A stretch of 64,000 nucleotides of DNA from Pseudomonadota bacterium (GTDB taxonomy: Bacteria; Pseudomonadota; Alphaproteobacteria; Rhizobiales; Xanthobacteraceae), in assembly GCA_023387735.1 (NCBI GenBank), contig JAEWHP010000025.1:62001-126000 (forward strand). Reading direction: 5' to 3'. Below the pieces are notes generated by a model. It searched no databases and was not told where the DNA came from. It saw nothing but the letters and a program-made list of their open reading frames with translations. Of this stretch, positions 47,373 through 57,139 are shown in pieces; the stretch's first letter is position 1; every line of letters starts with the position of its first letter. Position numbers and translations under genes: made by a program.

Positions 47373-48569
47373 CTAGCCTGATTTTGATTTCAGCATCGCG
47401 GTTGTCAATGGCACAAGCATGATACCGCGGCTGTCCAGCGTCTTGGTCCAGGCCGCAATCCGCTCGATCGAAATCGGCAGGGCGGATGCAACGCCGACGG
47501 CGAGCCCGCGTTCCTTGGCGAGCGTTTCCAGCTTGACCAGCGTGCGGTCGATCTCGGCCGAAGTCGGAACCGCGTCGATGGTCAAATCGGCCTTGGCGAA
47601 CGGCATGGCCTGGGCGGCCGTCAGGGACGGCGCGGCGCTGCGCGGTATGGAGCCGTCGTCGAGATAGCCGAGCCCGCGCTTGGCCGCCTCGCGGACGATG
47701 GGCTGCATCGCGTTCTCGGTAGCGACGAAGCGCGCGCCCATGAAGTTGGCGATGCCCGCGTACCCCTGGATCCGGCTGAGGTGCCAGTGCATGCGGTCGA
47801 TATTCTGCTCGGCCGTCTGCGATGTCAGCAGGGTCTGCGGGCCGGGATCGTTGTCGGGATAATCGAACGGTTCCATCGGGATCTGCAGCAGGATCTCGTG
47901 ACGCTGCGCGCGGGCACGTTCGGCCAGCTTGGCAGGGTCCGCCCCATAGGGCGTGAACGCCAGTGTCACGGCTGGCGGCAGCTTCATGATGGCATCGGCG
48001 GTCTTGGCGGCGCCGACGCCGAGGCCGCCCACGACGATGGCGACCACAGGCATCTTGGCGGCCTTGGTGCGGTCGGCATCCGCCGCATAGACCGTGAACG
48101 GCTTCAATCCGTCGGCGACCACCGGGATCATGCCGTAGCGGGATTTTTCCAATAGCCGCGCATCGATGCCGGCCATCGCCATCGCGGGCGCGGTCTCTCC
48201 GCCGGCCTTCTTGGGATCCTCGGTGCCGATCACGACGTCCTGGCGCTTGCCGCTGGAGCCGTCGATGATGGTGACGGTCCTGTTATCGCCGGCGGGAGCC
48301 TGCTTGAGGGCCGGCTTCGCGGCCTGATCGGCTTGGCCGGAGGCCGGCTGCTTTTCGTCGGCCGTCGGCCCGCGCAGGGCAACCTGCGCGACCGGTTCGC
48401 CGCCGAGCGGATTGTCGGTGAAGAGGGCAATCGTCGTGAAGGCGACCAGGAACAGCCCGAGCAGCACGGCCAGCGCCTGAATTGCGGTGAACGGCAGCCG
48501 AAACCGGCGCTTCCCGCGCCCCGTTTTCTGTCCGAGCGGTGCGCTCAGTTCGTCGGCCGCCTCAGTCAT
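47373..48569 (-). CDS. Divergent polysaccharide deacetylase family protein
   Basis: Inner-membrane-anchored protein of 398 aa in the divergent polysaccharide deacetylase (DUF610/YibQ-like) family. A basic N-terminus precedes one membrane helix (IQALAVLLGLFLVAFTTIAL, about 34-53), a low-complexity linker (about 65-100), and the deacetylase-like domain from VAIVVGGLGVGAAKTADAI to near the C-terminus. In this family the catalytic metal residues of classical deacetylases are altered. ATG 48569 is chosen over a frame open 26 codons upstream. It lies downstream of envC-ctpA, as YibQ does in E. coli. Confidence 0.88.
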   Translation of the reverse strand: MTEAADELSAPLGQKTGRGKRRFRLPFTAIQALAVLLGLFLVAFTTIALFTDNPLGGEPVAQVALRGPTADEKQPASGQADQAAKPALKQAPAGDNRTVTIIDGSSGKRQDVVIGTEDPKKAGGETAPAMAMAGIDARLLEKSRYGMIPVVADGLKPFTVYAADADRTKAAKMPVVAIVVGGLGVGAAKTADAIMKLPPAVTLAFTPYGADPAKLAERARAQRHEILLQIPMEPFDYPDNDPGPQTLLTSQTAEQNIDRMHWHLSRIQGYAGIANFMGARFVATENAMQPIVREAAKRGLGYLDDGSIPRSAAPSLTAAQAMPFAKADLTIDAVPTSAEIDRTLVKLETLAKERGLAVGVASALPISIERIAAWTKTLDSRGIMLVPLTTAMLKSKSG

Positions 48570-48669
48570 GAACCTCCCCGAATCAACCCGCCCGACGATA
48601 GCACGACGGGCCGGCTCGATCGCCTCCACCGCAGGCAAAAGCGGCAAAAGGGAGGATGGGAGATGGCAG

Positions 48670-48700
48670 CAAAAAGGGCGACCCTAAGGCCGCCCTTTTC
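48670..48700 (-). terminator. Rho-independent terminator after ctpA
   Basis: AAAAGGGCG and CGCCCTTTT form a 9-bp stem with GGCC/GACC inside; on the minus strand TTTTT follows. It lies 22 bases after the ctpA stop and separates it from the deacetylase gene, which may therefore have its own promoter. Confidence 0.82.
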
Positions 48701-48721
48701 GAAACCTCTCGAGGACCAGGA

Positions 48722-50077
48722 TCAGTTCGCCGCCTTGGTGGCCGGCTTGTCGATCGCTGCCTTGTCGCCGGTTGCAGGTGCCGTCGCGGTGGACTTGATG
48801 CCATGCAGCAGGTCGGCCGCCGTCTTCAGCGCCTTGTCGTCCTTGGCGTCCGGCGGCACGTAGGACTGCGAACCCGTCTTCTCGTCGCCATCGGACTTCA
48901 GGTGGCCGCGCAGCGAGGCCTCGCCCTTGGTGTCGGTGCGCGCCTTCAGTTCGTCCGGCACGTCCTGCAGGACCTCGATGTCCGGCACGATGCCCTTGGC
49001 CTGGATCGACTTGCCCGACGGCGTGTAGTAGCGCGCCGTGGTCAGGCGGAGCGCGCCATTGCCGCTGCCGAGCGGGATGATGGTCTGCACCGAGCCCTTG
49101 CCGAACGAGCGGGTGCCGACGAGGGTGGCGCGCTTGTGGTCCTGCAACGCGCCGGCGACGATTTCCGACGCCGAGGCCGAGCCGCCATTGACCAGAACGA
49201 TGATCGGCTTGCCCTTGGTCAGGTCGCCTGAATGAGCGGCGCGGCGCTGGGTTTCCTCGGCGTTGCGGCCGCGGGTCGAGACGATCTCGCCGCGCTCCAG
49301 GAAGGCGTCGGAAACGGTGACCGCTTCCTCCAGCAAGCCGCCCGGATTGTTGCGCAGGTCGATGATGTAGCCCTTCAGCTTGTCGCCGATCTGGTTGGAG
49401 AGGTTGTTGATCTCGCGCTTGAGGCCTTCGGTGGTCTGCTCGTTGAAGGTGGTGACGCGGATATAGGCGATGTCGTCCTGTTCAACACGCGCGCGCACCG
49501 AGCGGACGCGGATGTTGTCGCGCACCAGCGTGACGTCGATCGGGTTGTCCGAGCCCTTGCGGATGATCTTGAGGCGGATCTTGGTGTTGACCGGTCCGCG
49601 CATCTTCTCGACCGCCTGATTGAGGGTGAGACCCTGCACGGCTTCGTCGTCGAGATTGGTGATGATGTCGTTGGCCATGATACCGGCCTTCGACGCCGGC
49701 GTGTCGTCGATCGGCGAGACGACCTTGATCAGGCCGTCTTCCATCGTGACTTCGATGCCGAGCCCGCCGAATTCTCCGCGGGTCTGCACCTGCATGTCGC
49801 GGAAGCTCTTCGCGTCCATGTAGCTGGAGTGCGGGTCGAGGCCGGTGAGCATGCCTGAAATGGCGGACTCGACCAGCTTGCTGTCGTCGGGCTTCTCGAC
49901 ATAATCGCTGCGCACGCGTTCGAACACATCGCCGAACAAATTGAGCTGGCGATAGGTGTCAGAGGTGGCGGCACGCGCACTCGATCCCATCAGCACGGAA
50001 CGAGGTTGCGTGACGAAGAGCGTCAAAGCCGCACCGGTGGCGGCGCTGAGAAGAATTACAGAAGTCTTGCGCATCAT
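48722..50077 (-). CDS. ctpA: C-terminal processing protease CtpA (S41 family)
   Basis: Periplasmic serine protease with a PDZ domain that trims or degrades envelope proteins, including murein hydrolases in other bacteria. The 451-aa protein has a signal/anchor (about 1-37), PDZ domain (about 100-175) and the S41 catalytic region with Ser302 in NGGSASASE and Lys327 in RSFGKGS, 25 residues apart as usual. The start at 50077 overlaps the envC stop by four bases (ATGA), implying coupling. Confidence 0.94.
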   Translation of the reverse strand: MMRKTSVILLSAATGAALTLFVTQPRSVLMGSSARAATSDTYRQLNLFGDVFERVRSDYVEKPDDSKLVESAISGMLTGLDPHSSYMDAKSFRDMQVQTRGEFGGLGIEVTMEDGLIKVVSPIDDTPASKAGIMANDIITNLDDEAVQGLTLNQAVEKMRGPVNTKIRLKIIRKGSDNPIDVTLVRDNIRVRSVRARVEQDDIAYIRVTTFNEQTTEGLKREINNLSNQIGDKLKGYIIDLRNNPGGLLEEAVTVSDAFLERGEIVSTRGRNAEETQRRAAHSGDLTKGKPIIVLVNGGSASASEIVAGALQDHKRATLVGTRSFGKGSVQTIIPLGSGNGALRLTTARYYTPSGKSIQAKGIVPDIEVLQDVPDELKARTDTKGEASLRGHLKSDGDEKTGSQSYVPPDAKDDKALKTAADLLHGIKSTATAPATGDKAAIDKPATKAAN

Positions 50078-51468
50078 CCGCGAACCTTTTCGCCTTCGTT
50101 GGTGGCCCACCATGGGCCTGAATCGATTGGAGTGCCGTCCTTACGGAACTCGACATATAGCACCGGCTGACTCGCGGTCGTCGCGAGAATGGATGCGACC
50201 TGGGATGTCGACCCCATGGTCGCGACCGGCTCTCCCGTGAGCACAAACTGGCCGATATTTACCGAAATGCGCTCCATCCCGGCGATCAGGACATGATACC
50301 CGCCACCGGCATTGAGGATCAAGAGTTGTCCGTAGCTCCGGAAGGGTCCGGCGTAAACAACCCAGCCGTCACACGGGGTTGTGACCTGCGCCCCGGCTCG
50401 GGTTGCCAAGGAAATGCCTTTTTCAGCGCCACCTGCGCCATCGGAACCGCCAAAATCGCGTATCTTGCGGCCGTTAACCGGTAGAGCGAACAGCCCCTTG
50501 GCGGAAGCAAAGGCGATCGCCGGCGTGAGCCGGGCGGGGTCCTTCAGCGCCCCCAGATTGGGTTTACCATTTGGAGCAACCGGCGAGCCCTGCAGGCTGG
50601 CGGTCGTGGCGGCCTTGGCGGCGCTCTTGAGGTCCTGCTCCATTTTCGCAATCAGGCCCTGCAGGCTGTCGACCTGCCTCGAGAGGTTGATGGCGCGCGC
50701 GCCTTCCGTCTCCATGTCCTTTTCGATCGCGCTTTGCTTGCGCTGCCGTTCTTCGACCAGCGCGGCGAGCCGGATCTGATCGTCCTTCAACTTGTCGCGG
50801 TCGTGGGCCAACACGTCGCGCTCGGTGGCGATGCGCTGACGCACGCTCACGAGTTCGCCGAGATCGGCGGCGAGTTTTTCCGCGCGTCCACGCAATTCGG
50901 GCACCACCGATCCAAGCAGCATCGCGGTGCGCAGCGATTGCAGCGCATCCTCGGGCCGCACCAGCAGCGCCGGCGGCGTGCGCCTGCCGGCGCGCTGCAA
51001 TGCCGCCAGCACCTCGACGATTTCGGAGCGGCGTGAATCCAGCGAGGCCTTGATCTGCTGCTCGCGGATATCGAGCGGACGCAGCCGGCCCTCGGTTTCT
51101 CCGATCCGGCTCTCCACGCCGCGCACCAGCGCTGCGATGTCGATCAGCTGTTGGTTGAGCTTGGAGCGGTCCTGTCCGATCGCGGCGATGTCGGCCTTCA
51201 GCTTCTGCTGCAGCTCGGCGGCCTTGCGCTGCTCCTCGCGCGCGGCCTCGAGTTCCTGCTCGCGCTGCTTGATGATCTCGGGGGAGGCGGCAGTCGCCTG
51301 TTGTGTCGGTGCGGCCTGCTGTGCAGCAGCCGGCGCAAGCGACTGGGCCGCGAAACCTGCGGCAAGCAATACCGCAAGCAATCTCTGCGGAAGCAGCACG
51401 GTGCCGATCGACCGCACACCGCGGCCGGCGGTGTCGGAGTGCAAGTGAGTGTCCCGCGTTGAATGCAT
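50074..51468 (-). CDS. envC: EnvC-like murein hydrolase activator
   Basis: Secreted M23-family (LytM) protein of 464 aa that activates periplasmic amidases at the septum. An N-terminal signal region (about 25-48) is followed by long coiled coils (about 60-280) and a C-terminal LytM domain (about 330-460). In the LytM domain the metal-site residues are missing: where peptidases have HxGxD the sequence reads EKGIS, and the HxH motif is reduced to YHVLI. This loss marks an EnvC-type activator rather than an active endopeptidase. Coupled to ctpA. Confidence 0.9.
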   Translation of the reverse strand: MHSTRDTHLHSDTAGRGVRSIGTVLLPQRLLAVLLAAGFAAQSLAPAAAQQAAPTQQATAASPEIIKQREQELEAAREEQRKAAELQQKLKADIAAIGQDRSKLNQQLIDIAALVRGVESRIGETEGRLRPLDIREQQIKASLDSRRSEIVEVLAALQRAGRRTPPALLVRPEDALQSLRTAMLLGSVVPELRGRAEKLAADLGELVSVRQRIATERDVLAHDRDKLKDDQIRLAALVEERQRKQSAIEKDMETEGARAINLSRQVDSLQGLIAKMEQDLKSAAKAATTASLQGSPVAPNGKPNLGALKDPARLTPAIAFASAKGLFALPVNGRKIRDFGGSDGAGGAEKGISLATRAGAQVTTPCDGWVVYAGPFRSYGQLLILNAGGGYHVLIAGMERISVNIGQFVLTGEPVATMGSTSQVASILATTASQPVLYVEFRKDGTPIDSGPWWATNEGEKVRG

Positions 51469-51507
51469 CCGGTCTATTCGGCGTTCTCTGTATTCACACT
51501 ACCGTAC

Positions 51508-51990
51508 CTAGGCACGGTGATAGGGATGGCCAGCCAGAATGGTGGCGGCGCGGTAAATTTGTTCAAGGAGCATGACGCGAACCATTTGATGCGGCCAGGT
51601 CGCCGAGCCGAACGCAATGCGTAGTTTAGCCTTGCGCTGCAATTCGGGCGAAAGTCCGTCCGCGCCGCCGATTGTGAAAATGGTGGCCGCGATTCCTTCG
51701 TCGCGCCAGCGGCCAAGATGCCGTGCGAAGCCTGCGCTATCGATGCTCGTGCCGCGCTCATCCAGCGCTACCAGCACAGCTTTTTGCGGTATCACCGCCG
51801 AGATCGCCGCGGCTTCCTCCGAGATCCGGGTCGCGGCATCGCGCGCGCGGCTTTCCGAAATTTCATGAATCTCCAGGCCGCGAAAGCCGAGCTTGCGGCC
51901 GAGGTCGTCAAAGCGCTCGCGATAGCGTTCGGCCAGTTCCCGCTCGGGACCCTGTTTCAGCCGGCCGATGGAGACCACGACGAGGCGCAT
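51508..51990 (-). CDS. rlmH: 23S rRNA pseudouridine1915 N3-methyltransferase RlmH
   Basis: SPOUT methyltransferase of 160 aa that methylates pseudouridine 1915 in helix 69 of 23S rRNA using SAM. The knot region contains FTIGGADGLSPE and FGSATWPHQMVRVMLLEQIYRA, and the C-terminus YHRA is conserved. It lies 95 bases downstream of rsfS, the usual rsfS-rlmH pairing. Confidence 0.96.
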   Translation of the reverse strand: MRLVVVSIGRLKQGPERELAERYRERFDDLGRKLGFRGLEIHEISESRARDAATRISEEAAAISAVIPQKAVLVALDERGTSIDSAGFARHLGRWRDEGIAATIFTIGGADGLSPELQRKAKLRIAFGSATWPHQMVRVMLLEQIYRAATILAGHPYHRA

Positions 51991-52084
51991 GAATTATGTT
52001 TCAGGGGTGCATTTTGCGGCATGCGCGCTCCGGCGCGCGCACGCAACCTACATGCGCTCCAGCCGATTCGCATCGGCCTAAAAC

Positions 52085-52543
52085 TCAGATCGCCGCTGCC
52101 GCCGGATTTTGCGTCCACAACCTTTCCAGATTGTAGAATTCGCGCACCTCGGGTCTGAATACGTGCACGACCACATCGCCGGAATCGATCAGCACCCAGT
52201 CGCAATTGGGCAAGCCCTCGACGTGGATGCTTTTGATACCGTTTTCCTTCAGGGCTTTCGTGACGTTTTCCGCGATCGCGCCGACGTGCCGGTTGGCGCG
52301 TCCCGTGGTGACGACCATGTAGTCGGAAAATGCCGATTTACCGCGAAGGTCGATGGTGACCGTTTCTTCCGCCTTCATATCGTCGAGGCGGGAGAGGATC
52401 ATATTCAGCGTCTTGTCGGCGTCGGGTTGTGCCTTCAAGGCCGCAGCTTCGGTCGATGTTTTACGCGGGGTCTTTGCAGACTTACCAGGAGCCTTACTGC
52501 CGGCAGCCTTGCCAGGGGCCTTGGGTAAAACAGACTTGGACAA
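52085..52543 (-). CDS. rsfS: Ribosomal silencing factor RsfS
   Basis: Binds ribosomal protein L14 and blocks subunit joining in stationary phase. The 152-aa frame has a Lys/Ala/Pro-rich N-terminal extension (about 1-40) before the RsfS domain, which includes DYMVVTTGRANRHVGAIAENV, EGLPNCDWVLIDSGDVVVHVF and EVREFYNLERLW. The start is uncertain: TTG 52543 is used, no ATG is in frame nearby, and AAGGA about 25 bases upstream would better suit a CTG slightly further upstream. Confidence 0.92.
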   Translation of the reverse strand: MSKSVLPKAPGKAAGSKAPGKSAKTPRKTSTEAAALKAQPDADKTLNMILSRLDDMKAEETVTIDLRGKSAFSDYMVVTTGRANRHVGAIAENVTKALKENGIKSIHVEGLPNCDWVLIDSGDVVVHVFRPEVREFYNLERLWTQNPAAAAI

Positions 52544-52678
52544 TACAGATGTGGCCAGGGACCATTCCTTTCACTGTATCGCGAACGCCGAATCCCGGCG
52601 TCCACTGATTATATTAGGCATGTGGGGTTAATGGTTTCAATATTCCAGTTAATCCACCTGCCGCTTCGCACCAAACTG

Positions 52679-53332
52679 TCACTTATTTGCCTTCCAGCTC
52701 CCGTCCGGGTTCCGAAGGCCGGTCGATGACAGGTTCAGTTTCATGCCTGTGAGGAAAACCCAGGCGGGCGCCGGCTGATCGGTGAGCCGGGCCGCCTGAT
52801 TCTCAGGCAAACGGTAGCGCGCCAGGGCTTGCGCGGCGGGCGCAGCAAGCGCCCGAAAACTCTGCGGCGGACGGTCGATCACGGCGATCGGGACCTCCGC
52901 CGCGATGCGCCGCCAGTCCTTCCAGCGATGGAACTGCGCGAGATTGTCAGCGCCCATGATCCAGACGAAGCGCACGCCGGAAACGCGGCGGCGCAGATGA
53001 ATGACCGTATCGACGGTGTACCTGACACCGATGACAGCTTCGAGACAGCTGATATCGATGCGCGGATCGTCGGCGATTTCGCGCGCGGCATCGGCGCGTT
53101 CGCCGAGCGTCCGCAATCCACCGGTGTCCTTCAGCGGGTTGCCCGGCGTCAACAGCCACCAGACGCGATCGAGCTTCAAGCGCTTGAGGGCGAACAGGCT
53201 GATCGCGCGATGCGCCGCGTGCGGCGGGTTGAACGAGCCGCCGAGCAGGCCGATGCGCATCCCGTTGGTATGGAAGGGGATGGCCTGCGCGGCGGACTGC
53301 GATTGCATCAAACGGGTCACCGCGCACGCCAT
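52679..53332 (-). CDS. nadD: Nicotinate-nucleotide adenylyltransferase
   Basis: Makes deamido-NAD from nicotinate mononucleotide and ATP. The 217-aa product has the nucleotidyltransferase HxGH-type region GGSFNPPHAAH and the C-terminal SSTGLR motif. ATG 53332 is chosen because the frame further upstream runs into proA; a later ATG just before RIGLLGG is also possible and would remove a non-conserved 24-residue leader. Seven bases separate it from the proA stop. Confidence 0.93.
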   Translation of the reverse strand: MACAVTRLMQSQSAAQAIPFHTNGMRIGLLGGSFNPPHAAHRAISLFALKRLKLDRVWWLLTPGNPLKDTGGLRTLGERADAAREIADDPRIDISCLEAVIGVRYTVDTVIHLRRRVSGVRFVWIMGADNLAQFHRWKDWRRIAAEVPIAVIDRPPQSFRALAAPAAQALARYRLPENQAARLTDQPAPAWVFLTGMKLNLSSTGLRNPDGSWKANK

Positions 53333-53339
53333 GTTGTGT

Positions 53340-54632
53340 TCACGGCCGCGTCTGCCCGGTGCCGTGAACACGGTATTTGAACGTCGTCAGTTGCTCGGCG
53401 CCGACCGGGCCGCGGGCGTGGAATTTGCCGGTGGCGATCCCGATCTCGGCGCCGAAGCCGAACTCGCCGCCGTCGGCGAACTGCGTCGAGGCGTTGTGCA
53501 GCACGATCGCGGAATCGACCTCGCTGAGGAATTTATCCGCTGCCCTGGCGTCCTCGGCGACGATCGCGTCGGTGTGGCGTGAGCCGTGCGTCTGGATATG
53601 CGCGATTGCGGCGTCGACGCCGTCGACGACACGTGCCGCGATGACGGCATCGAGATACTCGGTGTCCCAATCCTCATCGGTTGCCGGCTTTACGCGCGCG
53701 TCGATCTTCTGCACGGCATCGTCACCGCGCACCTCGCAGCCGGAATCGATCAGCATCTCGACCAGCGGCTTCAGCTTCGTTGCGGCCCCTGCACGGTCGA
53801 CCAGCAGCGTCTCGGCCGCGCCGCAGACGCCGGTGCGGCGCATCTTGGCGTTCAGCACGATCGACTTGGCCATGTCGAGTTTTGCACTGGCGTCGACATA
53901 GACGTGGTTGACGCCCTCGAGATGCGCGAACACCGGCACGCGCGCTTCAGCCTCGACGCGTGCCACCAGGCTCTTGCCGCCACGCGGCACGATCACGTCG
54001 ATGCCGCCGTTCAGGCCCGACAGCATCAACCCGACCGCCGCGCGGTCCCGCGTCGGCACCAGCGTGATCGCGGCCTCGGGCAGGCCGGCCTCGCGAAGCC
54101 CCTGCACCAGGCAGTCATGAATCGCGCGGCAGGAGCGGAAACTGTCGGAGCCACCGCGCAGGATCACGGCGTTGCCGGACTTCAGGCACAGCACGCCGGC
54201 ATCTGCCGCGACGTTGGGTCGGCTCTCGAAGATCACGCCGATCACGCCGAGCGGCACGCGCACGCGTTCGATGGTCATGCCGTTCGGCCGCTGCCAGCTT
54301 TCGGTAACGGTCCCGACCGGATCGGCAATGCCGCGCACGGTGGCGACGCCGTCGGCCATGGAATCGATCCGGGCTTGCGTCAGCGTCAGGCGGTCGAGAA
54401 AAGCTGACGTCGCACCACCTGCCTTCACCTCGGCCACGTCCTCGGCGTTGGCGGCAAGGATCTTTGCCGCGTTGGTCCGGATCGCCCGCTCGATCGCCTC
54501 CAGCGCCCGGTTCTTCTGCTCCGGCGGCGCCAGCGCCAGCACACGCGCGGCGAGGCGCGCCCGAGCGGCGAGGTCGGTCATCAGAGCGGGCAGATCGGCG
54601 TTGCCGTCGATTGCCTTGAGGGGGGCGGTCAT
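53340..54632 (-). CDS. proA: Gamma-glutamyl phosphate reductase
   Basis: NADPH-dependent reductase giving glutamate-5-semialdehyde for proline synthesis (430 aa). It is an aldehyde-dehydrogenase-fold enzyme with catalytic Cys270 in RRTGVCGAAE, and the ESRPNVAADA and RGGSDSFRS segments are typical. ATG 54632 is preferred; an ATG ten codons upstream (54662) is possible. Upstream of nadD and downstream of proB in the obgE-proB-proA-nadD-rsfS-rlmH order usual in alphaproteobacteria. Confidence 0.96.
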   Translation of the reverse strand: MTAPLKAIDGNADLPALMTDLAARARLAARVLALAPPEQKNRALEAIERAIRTNAAKILAANAEDVAEVKAGGATSAFLDRLTLTQARIDSMADGVATVRGIADPVGTVTESWQRPNGMTIERVRVPLGVIGVIFESRPNVAADAGVLCLKSGNAVILRGGSDSFRSCRAIHDCLVQGLREAGLPEAAITLVPTRDRAAVGLMLSGLNGGIDVIVPRGGKSLVARVEAEARVPVFAHLEGVNHVYVDASAKLDMAKSIVLNAKMRRTGVCGAAETLLVDRAGAATKLKPLVEMLIDSGCEVRGDDAVQKIDARVKPATDEDWDTEYLDAVIAARVVDGVDAAIAHIQTHGSRHTDAIVAEDARAADKFLSEVDSAIVLHNASTQFADGGEFGFGAEIGIATGKFHARGPVGAEQLTTFKYRVHGTGQTRP

Positions 54633-54748
54633 TGGAGGTCTCGGCTCTTGAGTTAAGATCATGTCCTAGCACGGAAATCCCGCGCCTGCGAGGGCTCGGA
54701 ACCGGTTGGCCGGCGCCGTGATCGGCAACTCGGCCAATGGCCTGGTGT

Positions 54749-55891
54749 CTACTTGGCCGGGATGGTACCGGCCGGGCCGATCACGAGGTCGTCGCGGTGA
54801 ATCATTTCTGCCCGGCCCGATATGCCGAGGATCACCATCACGTCCGGCGATGAGCGGCCCTTGATCTTTTCGGCGTCGTCGGCGTCGTAGGCGACGAGGC
54901 CGCGGCCGATTTCGTGGGTGTCGGGACCGCGCACCACCACGGCGTCGCCGCGGGCGAACTGGCCGTCGACCCGGATCACGCCGGCCGGCAGCAGGCTCTT
55001 GCCGGCGCGCAGCGCGGCGACCGCGCCGGCATCGATGGTCAGCGTGCCCTTCGGCTCCAGCGAGCCCGCGATCCAGCGTTTGCGCGCGGTGACGGGATTG
55101 GCCGGCGTCAGGAACCAGGTGCAGCGTCCGCCATCGGCAATCGCCTGCAGCGGATGCTCGATCTTGCCCGACGCGATCAGCATGTGCGTGCCCGACGTGG
55201 TCGCGATCTTCGCGGCCTCGATCTTGGTGAACATGCCGCCGCGCGACAGTTCGGATTCGGCCGCGCCCGCCATCGCCTCGATCTCGGAGGTAACGGACTC
55301 GACGACCGGAATCAGTTTTGCGTTGGGATTGGCGCCGGGCGGCGCGTCGTAGAGGCCGTCGATGTCGGACAGCAGGATCAGCAGGTCGGCGCTGGTCATG
55401 GTGGCGACGCGGGCGGCGAGCCGATCATTGTCGCCGTAGCGGATTTCGTTGGTGGCGACCGTGTCGTTCTCGTTGATGACAGGCACCGCGCGCCATTCCA
55501 GAAGCTTTGCGATGGTCGAGCGGGCATTGAGATAGCGGCGGCGCTCCTCGGTGTCCTGCAGCGTCACCAGGATTTGCCCGGCGCCGATGCCGTGAGCCCC
55601 GAGCACTTCCGACCAGATCCGCGCCAGCGCGATCTGACCCACTGCCGCTGCCCCCTGGCTCTCCTCGAGCTTCAGCGGCCCACGCGGCAGTTTCAGCCGG
55701 CTGCGGCCGAGCGCGATCGAGCCTGAAGAGACGACCAGCACGTCGCGGCCTTCGCCATGAAGCCTGGCGATATCGGCGGCAAGCGCCGAGAGCCATGCCG
55801 AACGCACTTCGCCCGCTTGCGAGTCGATCAGGAGCGAGGAGCCGACCTTGACGACGATGCGGCGAAAGTTTTTGAGCGCGGGACGTTTCAT
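54749..55891 (-). CDS. proB: Glutamate 5-kinase
   Basis: First enzyme of proline synthesis, phosphorylating glutamate. The 380-aa protein has the amino-acid-kinase domain (RIVVKVGSSLLID, ENDTVATNEIRYGDNDRLAA, LSDIDGLYD) and a C-terminal PUA domain (about 285-370). ATG 55891 is used; the frame is open eleven codons upstream without similarity. Feedback inhibition by proline is usual for the family. Confidence 0.96.
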   Translation of the reverse strand: MKRPALKNFRRIVVKVGSSLLIDSQAGEVRSAWLSALAADIARLHGEGRDVLVVSSGSIALGRSRLKLPRGPLKLEESQGAAAVGQIALARIWSEVLGAHGIGAGQILVTLQDTEERRRYLNARSTIAKLLEWRAVPVINENDTVATNEIRYGDNDRLAARVATMTSADLLILLSDIDGLYDAPPGANPNAKLIPVVESVTSEIEAMAGAAESELSRGGMFTKIEAAKIATTSGTHMLIASGKIEHPLQAIADGGRCTWFLTPANPVTARKRWIAGSLEPKGTLTIDAGAVAALRAGKSLLPAGVIRVDGQFARGDAVVVRGPDTHEIGRGLVAYDADDAEKIKGRSSPDVMVILGISGRAEMIHRDDLVIGPAGTIPAK

Positions 55892-55979
55892 GATGCGGTC
55901 GAATGCTGCGGTGATCGGAAGCAATACGCGCCAGTTCCCGGATTTGGAAGGGGCGGGCAGGGTGAAGATTGACTTTGCG

Positions 55980-57032
55980 TCAGCCCTGCGGCGGCGTCAC
56001 CGGCGCCCACGGGTCCTGGCCGCCCTTGGCCTTGAGCGAAACCGGGGCCTCGCCGATCACCTCGACCAGCGCCTTGAGCGCTTCCGGCACGCCTTCGCCG
56101 GTCGCAGCCGAGAGCAGCAGCGGTGTCTTCTTCGCGGCGCGCTTCAGCCGCTCCTTCTGCTTCTTCAGTTCGTCGGGCGCGACCGCGTCGATCTTGTTGA
56201 GCGCCACGATCTCGATCTTGTCGGCGAGATGTCCCTCGTAGGCTTCGAGTTCGGTTCGCACCGTCTTGTAGGCCTTGCCGGCATGCTCGCAGGTCGCATC
56301 GATCAAATGCAGCAGCACGCGGCAGCGCTCGACATGGCCGAGAAACCGGTCGCCGAGGCCGGCGCCTTCATGCGCACCCTCGATCAGGCCCGGAATATCG
56401 GCGAGCACGAATTCACGGCCCTGCGCGTTCACGACGCCGAGCTGCGGGTGCAGCGTCGTGAAAGGATAGTCCGCGATCTTCGGCTTGGCCGCGCTGACGA
56501 CGGAGAGGAAGGTGGACTTGCCGGCATTGGGCAGGCCGACGAGGCCGGCGTCGGCGATCAGTTTCAGCCGCAGCCAGATCCAGCGCTCCTCGCCTTCCTG
56601 GCCGGGGTTGGCGTTGCGCGGCGCGCGGTTGGTAGACGATTTGAAATGCGCATTGCCGAAGCCGCCATTGCCGCCTTCGGCGAGAACGAATTTTTCGCCG
56701 AGCTCGGTGAAGTCGTGGATCAGCGTCTCGCGATCCTCGTCGAAGATCTGCGTGCCGACCGGCACCTTCAGCACGATCGGCTTGCCGTTGGCGCCATGGC
56801 GGTCCTTGCCCATGCCATTGGTGCCCTTCTGCGCCTTGAAATGCTGCTGATAGCGATAGTCGATCAGCGTGTTCAGCCCGTCGACCACCTCGACGACGAC
56901 GTCGCCGCCGCGGCCGCCATTGCCGCCGGAAGGTCCACCGAACTCGATGAACTTCTCGCGGCGGAACGCCACGCAGCCGTTGCCGCCGTCGCCGGAGCGG
57001 ATATAGACCTTTGCCTCGTCAAGGAATTTCAT
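55980..57032 (-). CDS. obgE: GTPase ObgE/CgtA
   Basis: Essential ribosome-associated GTPase acting in 50S maturation and stress responses (350 aa). It has the Gly-rich Obg fold (about 1-155, with GGNGGRGGD and GGNGGFGNAHF) and the G domain with GLPNAGKS at 166-173, DIPGLIEGA and NKIDAV. No long C-terminal extension. ATG 57032 starts MKFLDEAKVYIRSGDGG as in other family members; the open frame upstream is noncoding. Confidence 0.97.
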   Translation of the reverse strand: MKFLDEAKVYIRSGDGGNGCVAFRREKFIEFGGPSGGNGGRGGDVVVEVVDGLNTLIDYRYQQHFKAQKGTNGMGKDRHGANGKPIVLKVPVGTQIFDEDRETLIHDFTELGEKFVLAEGGNGGFGNAHFKSSTNRAPRNANPGQEGEERWIWLRLKLIADAGLVGLPNAGKSTFLSVVSAAKPKIADYPFTTLHPQLGVVNAQGREFVLADIPGLIEGAHEGAGLGDRFLGHVERCRVLLHLIDATCEHAGKAYKTVRTELEAYEGHLADKIEIVALNKIDAVAPDELKKQKERLKRAAKKTPLLLSAATGEGVPEALKALVEVIGEAPVSLKAKGGQDPWAPVTPPQG

Positions 57033-57139
57033 GATGGCCACTAGGTAGGGCAGGGGGCGCCAGACGGCAACCCTCAAGCGGTACCACATTGGCGAAAAGC
57101 CTTAATTTTCGGGCGTTTCCTTGCCGGCGCGGGACGGCG

